A stretch of DNA of 64,000 nt from Streptomyces sp. RKND-216 (GCF_004795255.1 NZ_SSBQ01000002.1:3243501-3307500); one strand, 5' to 3'; counted from the first letter of the stretch, positions 25,989-35,600 are shown. Made by a program: numbers and translations. The notes: a model not told the origin generated them from the letters alone.

Positions 25989-26438
25989 ATCGGTACCCCG
26001 ACAGCGCGGTCAACGCCGCTGCACTCCGTGTCCGTCGCCGGAGCGGTCATCCGCGAGGATGGCAGGTTCCTTACGATCAAGCGCGCGGACAACGGCAAGT
26101 GGGAGCTCCCCGGGGGCGTACTCGAACTCGACGAGTCACCGGAGGAGGGCGTGCGACGCGAGGTCTACGAGGAGACCGGCATCCGGGTCGAGGTAGACCA
26201 GCTCAGCGGCGTCTACAAGAACCTGGCGCGAGGCGTCGTGGCTCTGGTCTTCCGCTGCAAGCCGTCCGGCGGAGCCGAGCGCACCTCCGACGAGTCCACC
26301 GCCGTCGCATGGCTCACGCCCGAAGAGGTGACCGAGCGGATGAGCGAGGTCTACGCAGTACGCCTGATGGACGCAACTGCCAGCGATGGGCCGCATGTTC
26401 GCAACCACGATGGCCGCCAGCTCATCGAGACGCGGTAA
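25983..26438 (+). CDS. Nudix hydrolase of the element
   Basis: A 151-aa protein with a complete Nudix box, GGVLELDESPEEGVRREV continuing YEETGI, which carries the catalytic REXXEEXGI-type glutamates. It starts AGAVIREDGRFLTIKRADNG. A Nudix gene divergent from korSA is a fixed part of AICEs; in pSAM2 the neighbouring pra gene activates replication and transfer. The ATG at 25983 lies inside the putative operator and has no ribosome site, suggesting a leaderless, repressor-controlled mRNA. Substrate unknown; a regulatory role is inferred from position. Confidence 0.85.
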   Translation: MSIGTPTARSTPLHSVSVAGAVIREDGRFLTIKRADNGKWELPGGVLELDESPEEGVRREVYEETGIRVEVDQLSGVYKNLARGVVALVFRCKPSGGAERTSDESTAVAWLTPEEVTERMSEVYAVRLMDATASDGPHVRNHDGRQLIETR

Positions 26439-26797
26439 GAGTTTCCCTACTTCATCAAGACGGCTCGCTCCGCTCGCCGCGCGGCCCGGCTCGCCGCCGG
26501 GCCGACGCTCCTGTCTCCGCCCCGCTCCGGCCCGGCCGCCGGCCCGCGCACGGTGCGAGCCACAGAAGGGGGCGCCATCGTGGCTGGGGCGGTCGGCTCC
26601 GTGACTTTAGGCAGCCACCATGGGGCGAGCCTCGAAGATCGGGGGCCCACTTCGGGCTATTGCGGGCAGGCTAGGTGCTGCCCGAGTCGCGGCAAGCTTA
26701 CGGGCCCCCGATCTCTCGCCCCATGGCAGCTCCAGCCCAAAGTCACTCCACCAACCTCGAAGGTGACAGTCCGCTCTGACTGGCCTTCGGCAGTAGT
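26439..26797. other. 359-bp non-coding region of the element
   Basis: Between the convergent Nudix and STAND NTPase genes. No credible gene. It contains a long two-part inverted repeat at 26618-26726 with an inner hairpin, more elaborate than a simple terminator; it could be a replication origin part, transfer locus or structured RNA. Confidence 0.6.
26618..26726. repeat. long bipartite inverted repeat with internal hairpin
   Basis: The outer arm 26618-26629 pairs with 26715-26726 (12 bp). The inner arm 26636-26648 pairs with 26702-26714 (13 bp), separated on one side by a 6-nt bulge. Within the loop, CGGGCAG at 26663-26669 pairs with CTGCCCG at 26678-26684. All pairings are perfect. Confidence 0.75.
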
Positions 26798-29428
26798 TCA
26801 GTCATCGTTAGCGCCAGAAGCAAGTCGACGCTTCAGGCGCAGACAGTGCTCGTTGTGTGGATCTCGTTTTAGTCCTTCTGTCGTCCAGCCATCGGCAGCC
26901 TGAGTATCCTGGGTAAACATGCATAGCCAGGCGAGGCGAGAAAGATCGGTTGCGTCTGCTTCCTGATGACGCGATTCGAGTAGCAAACGCAGCTTACGAA
27001 CCATGAGGCGCCGTTCGTCAGCGTCAAGAACTAGCTCCCTGCGAGAGAGGAGGCCGTTAAGCCGAGAAGCCGCAGAACTCAGATCTTTGAATGCTGGGCG
27101 AGTGAGCTCGGCAAGTTGCAACCGGGCGTTCATTTCAGCGAGCGGATCGTCGGCCGCCTGGTACAGAGCCACCAGACGATTCCATCCTTCTTGGTCTACT
27201 GGATTATTTTCGATGTAGCGATTAACAGAATGAATAGCCGCCGTCAGGTCGGACATCTGATCTCGCTGAAGTTGCGCTAGGGTAAGCCATGCCGACGGAA
27301 ATCCGGTAGCAATGTATTCGATTACAGAAAGTTCCTGACTGACATCTTCTCCGTTCTCGGCTCGCTGCGCTGCCAATCTTGCCAAGCGGTCAACCCGGGG
27401 GCCTAGACCATGCGCCAGGTCTGTGGTGCTTGTAGCTCCAAAGCCTCTTATCAACTCAAGATCTGAGTCGATGGCAAATTTAAGCGGACTCGTCACCAGT
27501 TTCTTCTTCCCAAATTCCGCTGCCGCAAGCGGAATGGAGAGAAATTCCTGTCCATCGCCCCCCTCGCGAACAATTTCAATGAGAGACTTCTGCTCAAGAT
27601 CTCGCAAAGCGGCATCGACGTCGAGATGGGCCATGTTGGTATCGGAATGTCCGGGCACAGGCCTAAGGAGCACCGCCTCCAGGCCGATGCGTGGTACAAG
27701 GGAGCGCCAATTGCACAGAGTTAGGAAGACCCGCTGAGCGGACGAGGAAAGAGAAGCGTAGGAACGGTCAAACAAGGCGTCAAGCATAACCTCTTTAGCG
27801 GCCATGACGCGCCGCGGGGTGATCCGGCGCCCTTCATTTGCCACTTCCCCAAGCAGTACTTTCGTAATGTACGGGTGACCGCCGGATTCGCGGTAAAGTG
27901 CGTCCCTGTATTCAGGGTCGATGAGCTCGAAGATGCCAAGCCTAACGGCCGTCACATCAACAAGTTCATTGAACTCACTTTCGTTCATTCCGCTTACTTC
28001 GATAGGGTAGTCTGCCTTAAAATCACGCGTGCGCGTCGTAATAAGCACCTTATTTGGGAGGCGAACGGAATTGCTAAGAAATTGGAAGAGTTCAGCTTGA
28101 TCTCTGATGGTTTCGAAGTTATCGAGCACGAAAATGAATGGACCCCATTCTGAATCTCCGGACAAATTGCTCGACAAGTATTCTCGCGCCTCGGCCGCCT
28201 TCGGTGAAGGTGTAATTTCCATCAATCCGGCGAAATCTCTCGCTACGTCATCGATAGAAAGTACGTCGGGGCGCACCACTTTAGGTCCTTCTGGCAGCAG
28301 GTCAATATCCCGTGCGCTGAACCAGATAATGCCAAAGAAGGAGTCCGTTTGGGAGATTTTATGAAGCACTTCCAAAGCCAGGGAGGTCTTGCCTACGCCC
28401 CCGCGGCCTTGCAGAGTAACTACCGGGTGGCGATCGTCACAGAGAAGTTCCGCAAGTTCTCTTTCTAGGGCAGCACGCTCCACATAACGATCCGGGCGCG
28501 GAGGTACGTTACTGAGAGCCTGCCCTACATAGTCCATAGCCGGATTCGCGGTTGTCTCCGAAGGGGGTTGTGCCTCCTTCGGGAGAAGGTATCCGCTACC
28601 ATCAATGGTGCGCACCTCATCGCTGACATAAGACAGCGCTTCGAATTTGCCGTTACGGAAATTGCCATTCGGTAGATAAAAGTCTGTAAGGTCGGGGTCT
28701 GTGAAGAGAAGCGAAGAACGGCGGGGTTCCCCTAGATAGACATAGCTGCCATCCGGGAGGGAGTGATCACTCTCGCGAGCGAGGTGGGCGAACTCATCTC
28801 GCCCATTACCGAAAGCGCTGATGCGGTACTTTCCTGACAGGCTTCGGTGGAGATGGGCCCATGCTCGGTTGAAGGCAGGTGCATGCTCCAAGACCGCTGC
28901 AAGTGATTCTTCGAGTGGTGGGCAGATGCTGGAAAGCGTGGCACCGCGTGGGGCACCGTGGCCGCGCGTGCGGTTTCTCAGCCAGCTGAATTGGCGCACC
29001 CAAGCCCTTAGACTGGTTCTTTGACGCGTGAGGTCCTCGTACGTCGCTTCAAGACATCTGCAAACCTCATTGAGAGAATCGACTGCCTTACGCTGCCAGC
29101 CATCGGCGCCTGGCTTAAACGTCTCAGAAATAGCCCGCTGAGAATCGCGGCCTGCGATGTTGAGATGCTGACTCGCAGGCCCTGAAACCGCCTGGTCCAA
29201 AACCTCAGCCCATCTTCCAATTCCATCTGCTCGAACCAGCTCGTACTCGAGAGAGTACCTATGCCGCTCGCGATCGTCTTCGATTGCAGTTAGAATCTCA
29301 ATGACGAGCACTTTCGTCACCATCTCGCCCAAGTAAAGGAGGTCGAAAAAATAGGCAGTATCGGACTCCTCTTGCGCCAACCTCGATCGTTCGAGCATCC
29401 TGGAAGCGGGAATGAAGGAAATGGTCAT
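26798..29428 (-). CDS. STAND (NB-ARC-like) NTPase with HEPN-like N-terminal motif, probable defence cargo
   Basis: An 876-aa protein. Residues 1-200 are helical, with RNRTRGHG at 151-158; its R-x5-H spacing (151-157) resembles the HEPN ribonuclease motif. Residues about 200-290 form an uncharacterised beta-rich domain (YRISAFGNGRDEF, LTDFYLPNGNFRNGK). The NTPase follows: Walker A GRGGVGKT at 341-348, Walker B FIFVLDNFE at 431-439, sensor VLITTRTR at 461-468, and GGHPY at 516-520 in the GxP position of NB-ARC proteins. The C terminus is a helical repeat (TPR-like) region, including a stretch near QRDQMSDLTAAIHSVNRYIE. AT-rich codons stand out against all neighbours, indicating recent transfer. 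The architecture (nuclease-like effector, switch ATPase, repeat sensor) resembles bacterial NLR-type antiphage proteins. No toxin-antitoxin partner is seen. Defence function is inference. Confidence 0.85.
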   Translation of the reverse strand: MTISFIPASRMLERSRLAQEESDTAYFFDLLYLGEMVTKVLVIEILTAIEDDRERHRYSLEYELVRADGIGRWAEVLDQAVSGPASQHLNIAGRDSQRAISETFKPGADGWQRKAVDSLNEVCRCLEATYEDLTRQRTSLRAWVRQFSWLRNRTRGHGAPRGATLSSICPPLEESLAAVLEHAPAFNRAWAHLHRSLSGKYRISAFGNGRDEFAHLARESDHSLPDGSYVYLGEPRRSSLLFTDPDLTDFYLPNGNFRNGKFEALSYVSDEVRTIDGSGYLLPKEAQPPSETTANPAMDYVGQALSNVPPRPDRYVERAALERELAELLCDDRHPVVTLQGRGGVGKTSLALEVLHKISQTDSFFGIIWFSARDIDLLPEGPKVVRPDVLSIDDVARDFAGLMEITPSPKAAEAREYLSSNLSGDSEWGPFIFVLDNFETIRDQAELFQFLSNSVRLPNKVLITTRTRDFKADYPIEVSGMNESEFNELVDVTAVRLGIFELIDPEYRDALYRESGGHPYITKVLLGEVANEGRRITPRRVMAAKEVMLDALFDRSYASLSSSAQRVFLTLCNWRSLVPRIGLEAVLLRPVPGHSDTNMAHLDVDAALRDLEQKSLIEIVREGGDGQEFLSIPLAAAEFGKKKLVTSPLKFAIDSDLELIRGFGATSTTDLAHGLGPRVDRLARLAAQRAENGEDVSQELSVIEYIATGFPSAWLTLAQLQRDQMSDLTAAIHSVNRYIENNPVDQEGWNRLVALYQAADDPLAEMNARLQLAELTRPAFKDLSSAASRLNGLLSRRELVLDADERRLMVRKLRLLLESRHQEADATDLSRLAWLCMFTQDTQAADGWTTEGLKRDPHNEHCLRLKRRLASGANDD

Positions 29429-29752
29429 GAAGTGAGACCTTCCAAGTGTGGCAGGGTAACGATACGGGCGCTGCTTCTGACGGTGTGACCACCACCTTCC
29501 AGGATAAAGGACCGATGGCGCTTGGTCTCTTCAATCGGCTCATCTTGCGTCGTTGAAGTCGACCGCATCGTCCCGTGGCACTACCAGGATGAACAACTCC
29601 CGGTCTCTCCCGTGCAGAGTGAGAGCTGGCAGCGGCACCGCATTGGACACGATGGCGGGGGCCGGCTGCGGCCGGGGCCGTCTCTGGGACCGTGCGAAGG
29701 TGGCCACGGCTGACAGAAGGCGAGGGAGGTTGACGACCGTCACACTCGCTGA
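29429..29752. other. 324-bp stretch without a supported gene
   Basis: Short open frames on both strands lack ribosome sites and known motifs. On the minus strand it continues the decayed gene beginning at 29920, in shifted frame. Confidence 0.45.
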
Positions 29753-29920
29753 TCAGCTGACCGACACCGGAGCGGATACCAGCTGCTCGGCCAACTCGAC
29801 GGCGACAGTCATCGGCGTCTCGCAGATGCCTTGGCTGTAGGTAGGCGTACGGCGCATCAGCCAGCGGTACCGTACGCCGTCGACCGTCAGATGCCGTGAG
29901 CCCTTGCGCAACAGGGTCAC
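29753..29920 (-). pseudogene. truncated remnant of a small conserved Streptomyces protein
   Basis: Minus-strand GTG at 29920 with a good GAGGAG ribosome site encodes 55 residues: TLLRKGSRHLTVDGVRYRW, then RRTPTYSQG and ETPMTVAVELAEQL, before a stop. From memory this opening resembles a roughly 100-aa Streptomyces hypothetical family (pattern RKGSR-VDGV-YRW-RR-PTYSQ); the second half is missing or shifted into another frame (29540-29743). Likely a decayed gene at the element's right end, though a functional 55-aa protein is not excluded. Confidence 0.4.
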
Positions 29921-29944
29921 GCTTCACTCCTCGTTGGCAGTGCT

Positions 29945-29981
29945 GTACAGCAGCGGAGTACAGCAACCTTGGTGACCGTCC
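29945..29981. promoter_or_regulatory. right subterminal repeat, candidate integrase arm site
   Basis: Matches 18054-18090 at 32 of 37 positions in the same orientation, again with two GTACAGCA copies 13 bases apart, and ends 69 bp before attR. Confidence 0.5.
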
Positions 29982-30050
29982 CCGACCGGTGGTAGCCGCG
30001 CGAGGTTCTGCAGCGGCCAGTATGGCCGTAGATGACCGAGCCGGTTACAG

Positions 30051-30097
30051 CTTGTAAACAGAAGGTCGTCGGTTCGAATCCGACAGGCGGCTCCAGT
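30051..30097. repeat. attR, right attachment site
   Basis: Exact 47-bp copy of the tRNA-Thr 3' part (anticodon loop to CCA). It is not a tRNA gene itself because the 5' half is absent. Confidence 0.93.
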
Positions 30098-30316
30098 CCA
30101 CTCCAGCTCGCAAGGCCCTTGCGGAATCGCTGGGGGCTTGTGGCATCACCGGCTGACATCAGCCGACGGTTCCGGGTGGCGCGACTGTGCGGGGCTGCGC
30201 GGGGCGGGGGGTTGCTCCCGGTCTGCGGGGCGGGGGATTCGGCATTACCGTGACAAAAGGGGTCACCCCCACGGTCGATCCCCCTGCAGGCCGCACTGCG
30301 GGAAGGTGGGGACCAC

Positions 30317-31444
30317 GTGGACGTCACCGTGCACGCCCCCGGGGAGCTGAGCGCGGCGGACCGGGCGGCCTGGGCCGGTTTGCAGGCCCGGGCCTGGGAG
30401 TCGGGCAACGACGCGCTCGCGAACCCCTTCCTCTCCTACGGTTTCACGGCCGCGGTGGGTGACTGCTTCGGCGGCGTGCAGGTGGCCGTGGTGCGTGACC
30501 GGCGCGAGGGGCCCGGTGTGGCGGACGGCGGTACGGCCGCCGCGTTCTTCCCCTTCCGTCGTAGCCCTCTGGGGGTGGGGACGGCCGTCGGCCTCGGGGT
30601 GTCCGACTGTCAGGGCATGGTGCACGACGGGGACTTCCGGGCCGACCCGCACGAACTGCTGCGCGCCTGCGGGCTGGCCATCTGGGAGTTCGACCATCTC
30701 GCCGAAATGCAGTGGCCGTTCGGGGCGGCGGCCACCCGGTGGTACCCGTCGCCCGTGATCGACGTCGGGGACGGCTACGAGCCGTATCTCGAAGGTCTGC
30801 GGAGCCGTTCGCCGAAGCTCGTACGCGATCTGCGCCGACGTGAGCGCAAGCTGGAGCGCGAGCTGGGCGAGCTGCGCTACGTGCACGACGAGCGCGACCC
30901 GGACCTGCTCCGCACGCTGATGCGGTGGAAGTCGGCGCAGTACCGGAGGACCGGCCGCAGCGACCGCTTCGCGCAGCCGGAGCTGCTGGGGCTCGTGGAG
31001 CAGCTCTTCGGGGCGCACGAGCCGGAGTGCGCCGGGCTGTTGTCCGTGCTGTACGCGGGCGAGCGGCCGATCGCCGGGCACTTCGGTCTGCGGTCGCAGC
31101 AGGTGATCAGCTGCTGGTTCCCGGCATACGACACGGACCACTCGAATCTCTCGCCGGGCATGCTGCTGCACCTGAAGATGGCCGAACACGCGGCGGCCTC
31201 CGGGCAGGCGTATCTCGACCTGGGCCGGGGCGAGATGTGGTACAAGGACGCGCTCAAGACCCGTGAGCTGCGGGTCGGCGAGGGCTGGGTGAAGCGGCCG
31301 CACCCCGTGGCGTTCGCCCACCAGGTGCGGCGCGGTCCCCTGCGCGCGCTGCGGCGGACCGTGCTCGGCCGTCCCGGGCTGCGCCGCCCGGCGGACAGGC
31401 TGCTCAGGCGGCTGGGGCGACTGCGCTCCGGCAGCGAGGCGTGA
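30317..31444 (+). CDS. FemAB/GNAT-like N-acyltransferase (BioF2-type)
   Basis: A 375-aa cytosolic protein with the duplicated GNAT fold of the CelD/BcsL (BioF2-like) family seen in exopolysaccharide clusters. Features are an N-terminal half with ESGNDALANPFLSYGF and a central coiled region (KLVRDLRRRERKLERELGEL). The C-terminal acetyltransferase fold has LYAGERPIAGHFGLRSQQV, then CWFPAYDTDHSNLSPGMLLH and LDLGRGEMWYKDALKTR. GTG start at 30317. It is the first gene after attR on the plus strand. A decayed paralogue lies at 43028-43647. Likely acylates a sugar or lipid precursor of the polymer; the substrate is unknown. Confidence 0.8.
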   Translation: MDVTVHAPGELSAADRAAWAGLQARAWESGNDALANPFLSYGFTAAVGDCFGGVQVAVVRDRREGPGVADGGTAAAFFPFRRSPLGVGTAVGLGVSDCQGMVHDGDFRADPHELLRACGLAIWEFDHLAEMQWPFGAAATRWYPSPVIDVGDGYEPYLEGLRSRSPKLVRDLRRRERKLERELGELRYVHDERDPDLLRTLMRWKSAQYRRTGRSDRFAQPELLGLVEQLFGAHEPECAGLLSVLYAGERPIAGHFGLRSQQVISCWFPAYDTDHSNLSPGMLLHLKMAEHAAASGQAYLDLGRGEMWYKDALKTRELRVGEGWVKRPHPVAFAHQVRRGPLRALRRTVLGRPGLRRPADRLLRRLGRLRSGSEA

Positions 31445-31549
31445 TCCTTCCCCCTCGTCGCCCGTCCCCGCACGTTCCGTCGCCATCGGCCGCCGCCGAC
31501 CGCTGGGGGTGCCCTTCCGACCGCTCTGGACTTTCCGCGCAATCCGGGC

Positions 31550-31566
31550 ATACGTTGTAAACATAC
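31550..31566. promoter_or_regulatory. candidate TetR operator upstream of the first GT2 gene
   Basis: ATACGTTGTAAACATAC; differs at one base from the reverse complement of 39365-39381. It overlaps a possible -10 (TACGTT at 31551), with TGGACT about 18 nt upstream. Confidence 0.5.
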
Positions 31567-31617
31567 GACGTTCTCCGCGCGCAGCCCGGCTGCGGCCTCA
31601 GTTTCAGGGAGGACCCC

Positions 31618-32613
31618 TTGAGTCCTGAGACGATCTCCGTGGTCATCTGCGTCTACACCGAGAAGCGCTGGTCGGACATCCTCGCCGCAGTGGCCTCGGT
31701 CCGCGCACAGACCCTTCCGGCCCATCAGACGCTGCTCGTCGTCGACCACAATCCCGCACTGCTCCGGCAGCTCGCCGCCCATTACGCTCCTGCGCCGCAC
31801 GGGACGGTCACCGTGCTCGCCAACGCCGGGCCCCAGGGCCTGTCCGCGGGCCGCAACACGGGGCTCGCGGCGGCCACCGGCACACTCGTCGCCTTTCTCG
31901 ACGACGACGCGGTGGCCGAACGCGACTGGCTCCGGCACTTCGCCGCCGCGTTCGACGACCCGCGCGTGCGGGCGGTCGGCGGCCGGACCGTACCCGCCTG
32001 GGCGTCCGGCCAGCGGCCCGCCTGGTTCCCGTACGAGTTCGACTGGGTGGTGGGCGGTTCCTACCGGGGGCAGCCGGAGGGCCGCGCCACGGTGCGCAAC
32101 GTCCTCGGCGGCAACGCCGCCTTCCGCCGGGCGGTCTTCGACCAGGTCGGCGGCTTCGCCGTCGGTATCGGACGCGACCACGGCAGCCGGCCGCTGGGGT
32201 GCGAGGAGACCGAACTGTGCATCCGGCTGCAGCACGCGCTGCCCGACGCGCTGGTCCTGCTCGACGACCGCGCCGTGATCCATCACAAGGTCCCGGCCGA
32301 CCGGGAGCGCTTCCGCTACTTCGCCTCCCGCTGTCACGCGGAGGGCCTGTCGAAGGCGCTGGTCAGCCGAAGCGTGGGCGCGACGGCGGGGCTGGAGACG
32401 GAACGCCGCTACGTCACCCGCGTACTGCCCGCCGGGGTGCTGGCGGGGATGCGGGACGCGCTGCGCGGACGCCGGGGCGCCGCGGGACGCGCGGGGGCGA
32501 TCCTTGCCGGCGCTGTCACCGCCGCCGCCGGGTACGTCCTCGGCGCCCTGCGGGCACGCCGGGGCGGCACCGTGTTCGCCGTACCGACCGGTCTGGGGTG
32601 CGGGCCGCCATGA
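31618..32613 (+). CDS. family 2 glycosyltransferase
   Basis: A 331-aa inverting GT-A glycosyltransferase. The TTG start at 31618 is preceded by GGGAGGA. The fold begins ISVVICVYTEKRWSDI; the metal/UDP-binding DXD equivalent is LVAFLDDDAVAERDW near residue 98, GGNAAFRRAVFDQVGGF forms the acceptor loop, and ETELCIRLQ carries the ED catalytic base. A C-terminal hydrophobic segment (AGAILAGAVTAAAGYVLGA) may anchor it. The stop overlaps the start of the giant fusion gene (ATGA), so they are co-translated. Probably adds a sugar to the lipid-linked repeat unit. Confidence 0.88.
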   Translation: MSPETISVVICVYTEKRWSDILAAVASVRAQTLPAHQTLLVVDHNPALLRQLAAHYAPAPHGTVTVLANAGPQGLSAGRNTGLAAATGTLVAFLDDDAVAERDWLRHFAAAFDDPRVRAVGGRTVPAWASGQRPAWFPYEFDWVVGGSYRGQPEGRATVRNVLGGNAAFRRAVFDQVGGFAVGIGRDHGSRPLGCEETELCIRLQHALPDALVLLDDRAVIHHKVPADRERFRYFASRCHAEGLSKALVSRSVGATAGLETERRYVTRVLPAGVLAGMRDALRGRRGAAGRAGAILAGAVTAAAGYVLGALRARRGGTVFAVPTGLGCGPP

Positions 32614-35600
32614 CCGTGACTCCGACGGCCCGCCCGGCCGTGCCGATCCTGATGTACCACGCGATAGCCGACCGCCCGGACCGGTCCGTCTACCGCCTGT
32701 CGGTGTCTCCGGCGGCCTTCGCCGAGCAGATGGAGCTGCTGACCGGCCACGGGTTCTCCCCTCTCACCACCCGGCAGCTGTCGGTCGCGTGGCGGGACAC
32801 GGGCTCCCTGCCCGCCCGGCCGGTACTGATCACCTTCGACGACGGCTACGAGGGCGTGCACCGGCACGCGCTCCCCGTGCTGAGCCGGCACGGCTTCCCC
32901 GCCACGGTCTTCGTGACCACGGGCTGGCTGCGCGGGGGTGAAGCCGCGGACAGCGCCCCGTGCGGCATGCTCGACTGGCAGCAGGTGCACGAACTCTCCG
33001 ACGCGGGCGTGGAGATCGGCGCCCACACCCACCGCCACCCCCCGCTGGACCAGCTTCCCGACGACCGGTTGTGGTTCGAACTGCTCCACAGCCGGCATCT
33101 CCTCGAAGAGCGACTGGGCCGCCGCCCCGTCTCCTTCGCGTATCCCTACGGCTACTCCAGCGCCCGCGTCCGGCGTGCGGTGGGGGAGGCCGGGTATACC
33201 GTCGGGCTCTCGGTGGGGAACGCGATGGCCCGGCCCACCCAGTGCCTGTACGCGCTGCGCCGCCTGACGGTGCGGCGCTCCACCTGCATCGAGGAGTTCG
33301 AGGCCCTCGTCGAAGACCGGCTGGTCGGCCCGAACTTCGTCCTCGACCGGCTGCTGACGCACGGCTTCGCGGTCGGCCGGGCGTCCCAGCGCGCAGCCCG
33401 CAAGCTGTGCCATCCCGGGCCGGGGACCGTGATCTCGTGGTGGGCCGCAGCGCCTCCGGCGGTCGGCGACGGCCCCCGGACGCGCGCCCCGGACCCGGGC
33501 CCGGACCCGACTCCGGCCCCTGCCTCGGCCCTGGCCTCGGCCCCGACGCCGGCCCCGACCGCAGCTCGCGCAGCTCTCGAACCACCCCCACGTCCCCAAC
33601 CACCCCCACGTCCCCAACCACCCCCACCTCCCGAATCACCCCCACCTCCCGAAGCGGCCACCCCCTCCGAGGGGCCGGGGCCCTCCGAGCCTCCGTCGCC
33701 TCCCGCACCGCCGCCCGCCGGCGGAAAGTCCGGGAAGGCGGGCGGTGGCACCGGCACCCCGCTGTTCCGCAACGCCTACGCGCTGATGCTCAACACCGCC
33801 CTCTCCGGGGTGCTGGGGATCGCCTTCTGGGTGCTCGCCGCCCGCTACTACTCGGACAGCGCTGTGGGTCAGGGGTCGGCGCTGATCGCGGCGATGAAGT
33901 TCCTCGCCGGACTCACCGCCCTGACCCTCCCCGGCGCATTGCAGCGCTTCATCCCGGTCGCGGGCCACCGCACCCCCAGGCTGGTCCTCGGTACGTATCT
34001 GGTCAGCGCGCTGATCGTCGCGGCCGCGGCCACGATCTTCGTCATCACCCTCGGTTTCTGGGGTCCGACCTACCGCCTGGTGGACGGAGGGCTGCCCGCC
34101 CTCGCCTTCCTGGCCTCGGTGATCCTCTGGGCACTGCTGACACTGCAGGACGGCGTGCTGACCGGGCTGCGCAGCGCGGTGTGGGTGCCCGCCGGTAACA
34201 CCGTCTTCCTCGTCGCCAAGATGGTGCTCGTCGTGGCACTGGCCTCGGTGTTCCCCGTCGCCGGGGTCTTCGTCTCCTGGGCCGCCGCGATCGCCCTGTC
34301 GGTCGTTCCGCTGACGTGGCTGGTCTTCCGGCGGCTCATACCCCGCCACGTCAGCGCCACCAGAAAGGCCGTGTTTCCCGCGCCCCGGCAGATCGGGCGC
34401 TTCCTGGCCGGCGACTGCACCGGATCTCTGTTCTCGCTGGCCGTGATCTACCTGCTGCCCGTCGTCGTGGCCACGCAGATCAGCTCCGAACTGAACGCCT
34501 ACTTCTACCTCGCGGCGGTCATCGGCTCCTCGATCGACCTCCTCGCGATCAACATGGGCGCCTCCCTGACCGTGGAGGGGGCGCACGCCCCGTCCCGGCT
34601 CGCGGCGCTCTGCCGGGCCTCGCTCCGCAAGATGGCCCTGATCATGGTGCCGATCAGTGTGCTCACGGTGCTCTTCGCGCCGCAGATCCTGCGGGTCTTC
34701 GGTGCCGAGTACGCCGACCACGCCACGCTGCTGCTCCGGCTCATGGCGGTGGCCACCCTGACCCGGGTCCTGTTCGAGGTGTACTTCGCGGTGCTCCGTG
34801 TGCAGAACCGGACTTCCCGGGTGGCGCTGCTGCAGGGCTCGCTCTGCGTGCTGCTGCTCGGCTCGACGGTGGTCCTGCTGGGGCCCTTCGGCATCACGGG
34901 AGCGGGCTACGCGCAGCTGGCCAGCCAGACCCTCATCGCCGCCGTCGCCTGCGTCGGCCTGGCACGGGTGCTGCGCCCCCGCCCGACGCCGGCGCCTCCG
35001 GCGGGGCCCGGGTCCGGGCGTGTGTCCCTGACCAAGGCCGCGGCACCGCCGGGCACGCCCTCCGGCGCGCCACGGGCCGCCACCCGTCGCGTGCGCCGCC
35101 GTCGGTGGGCGTGGCCGGTGGCTGTCGGCTGGGCGATGCTGGGTGCGGCGCTGGCCCTGTACTGGCTGCCGCTGCGCGGGATGACCGACGCCTCGCTGGA
35201 CGCGATGAACGGCCTCGGCTTGGTGTCCGTCCTGCCGCGCACCACACTGCTCGGCGCGTTCCTGCTGGTGGTCACGTTCTGCTGCGGGCTGTGGCTGCGC
35301 ACGCAGCACCGCGGTCTCCTCCTGGGTGTGCTGCTCGCGACGGTGGTGTCGCTGCACGCGGTGCCGGCGGTGATCGAGGCATTCCCCCGCTTCTCCACCG
35401 CCTGGGAGCACGCCGGGTTCGTGGAGTACGTCGAGCGGACCGGCAGCGTGGCCCCCGAGATGGACGGCCGCTTCACCTGGCCCGGCTTCTTCGTCGGCGT
35501 CGCCCTGCTCACCAGGGCCGGCGGCATCTCCGACCTCACCCCCCTGATGCAGTGGTGGCCGGTCGCGATCAACCTGCTCTACCTCGTCCCGGTGTTCCTG

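Larger units (their letters stand above)
17964..30097. mobile_element. actinomycete integrative and conjugative element (pSAM2/SLP1-like)
   Basis: About 12.1 kb bounded by perfect 47-bp direct repeats, one of which completes tRNA-Thr(TGT). The gene content is diagnostic of an AICE: int and xis next to attL, a rolling-circle Rep, small spread genes, a DUF2637 SpdB-like protein, a single TraB/FtsK translocase, an SCO3933-like protein, a KorSA-like GntR regulator and a Nudix (Pra-position) gene. The right third carries a low-GC STAND NTPase as cargo. All core genes appear intact, so excision and conjugative transfer look possible. Confidence 0.93.

Noticed and set aside
29553..29840. 95-codon plus-strand gene near attR
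   Set aside because: No ribosome site, no recognisable motif, and it lies opposite the decayed minus-strand gene.
30051..30127. Second tRNA-Thr gene at the right end of the element
   Set aside because: Only the 3' part from the anticodon loop is present; acceptor 5' strand and D-arm are missing, so it is attR.
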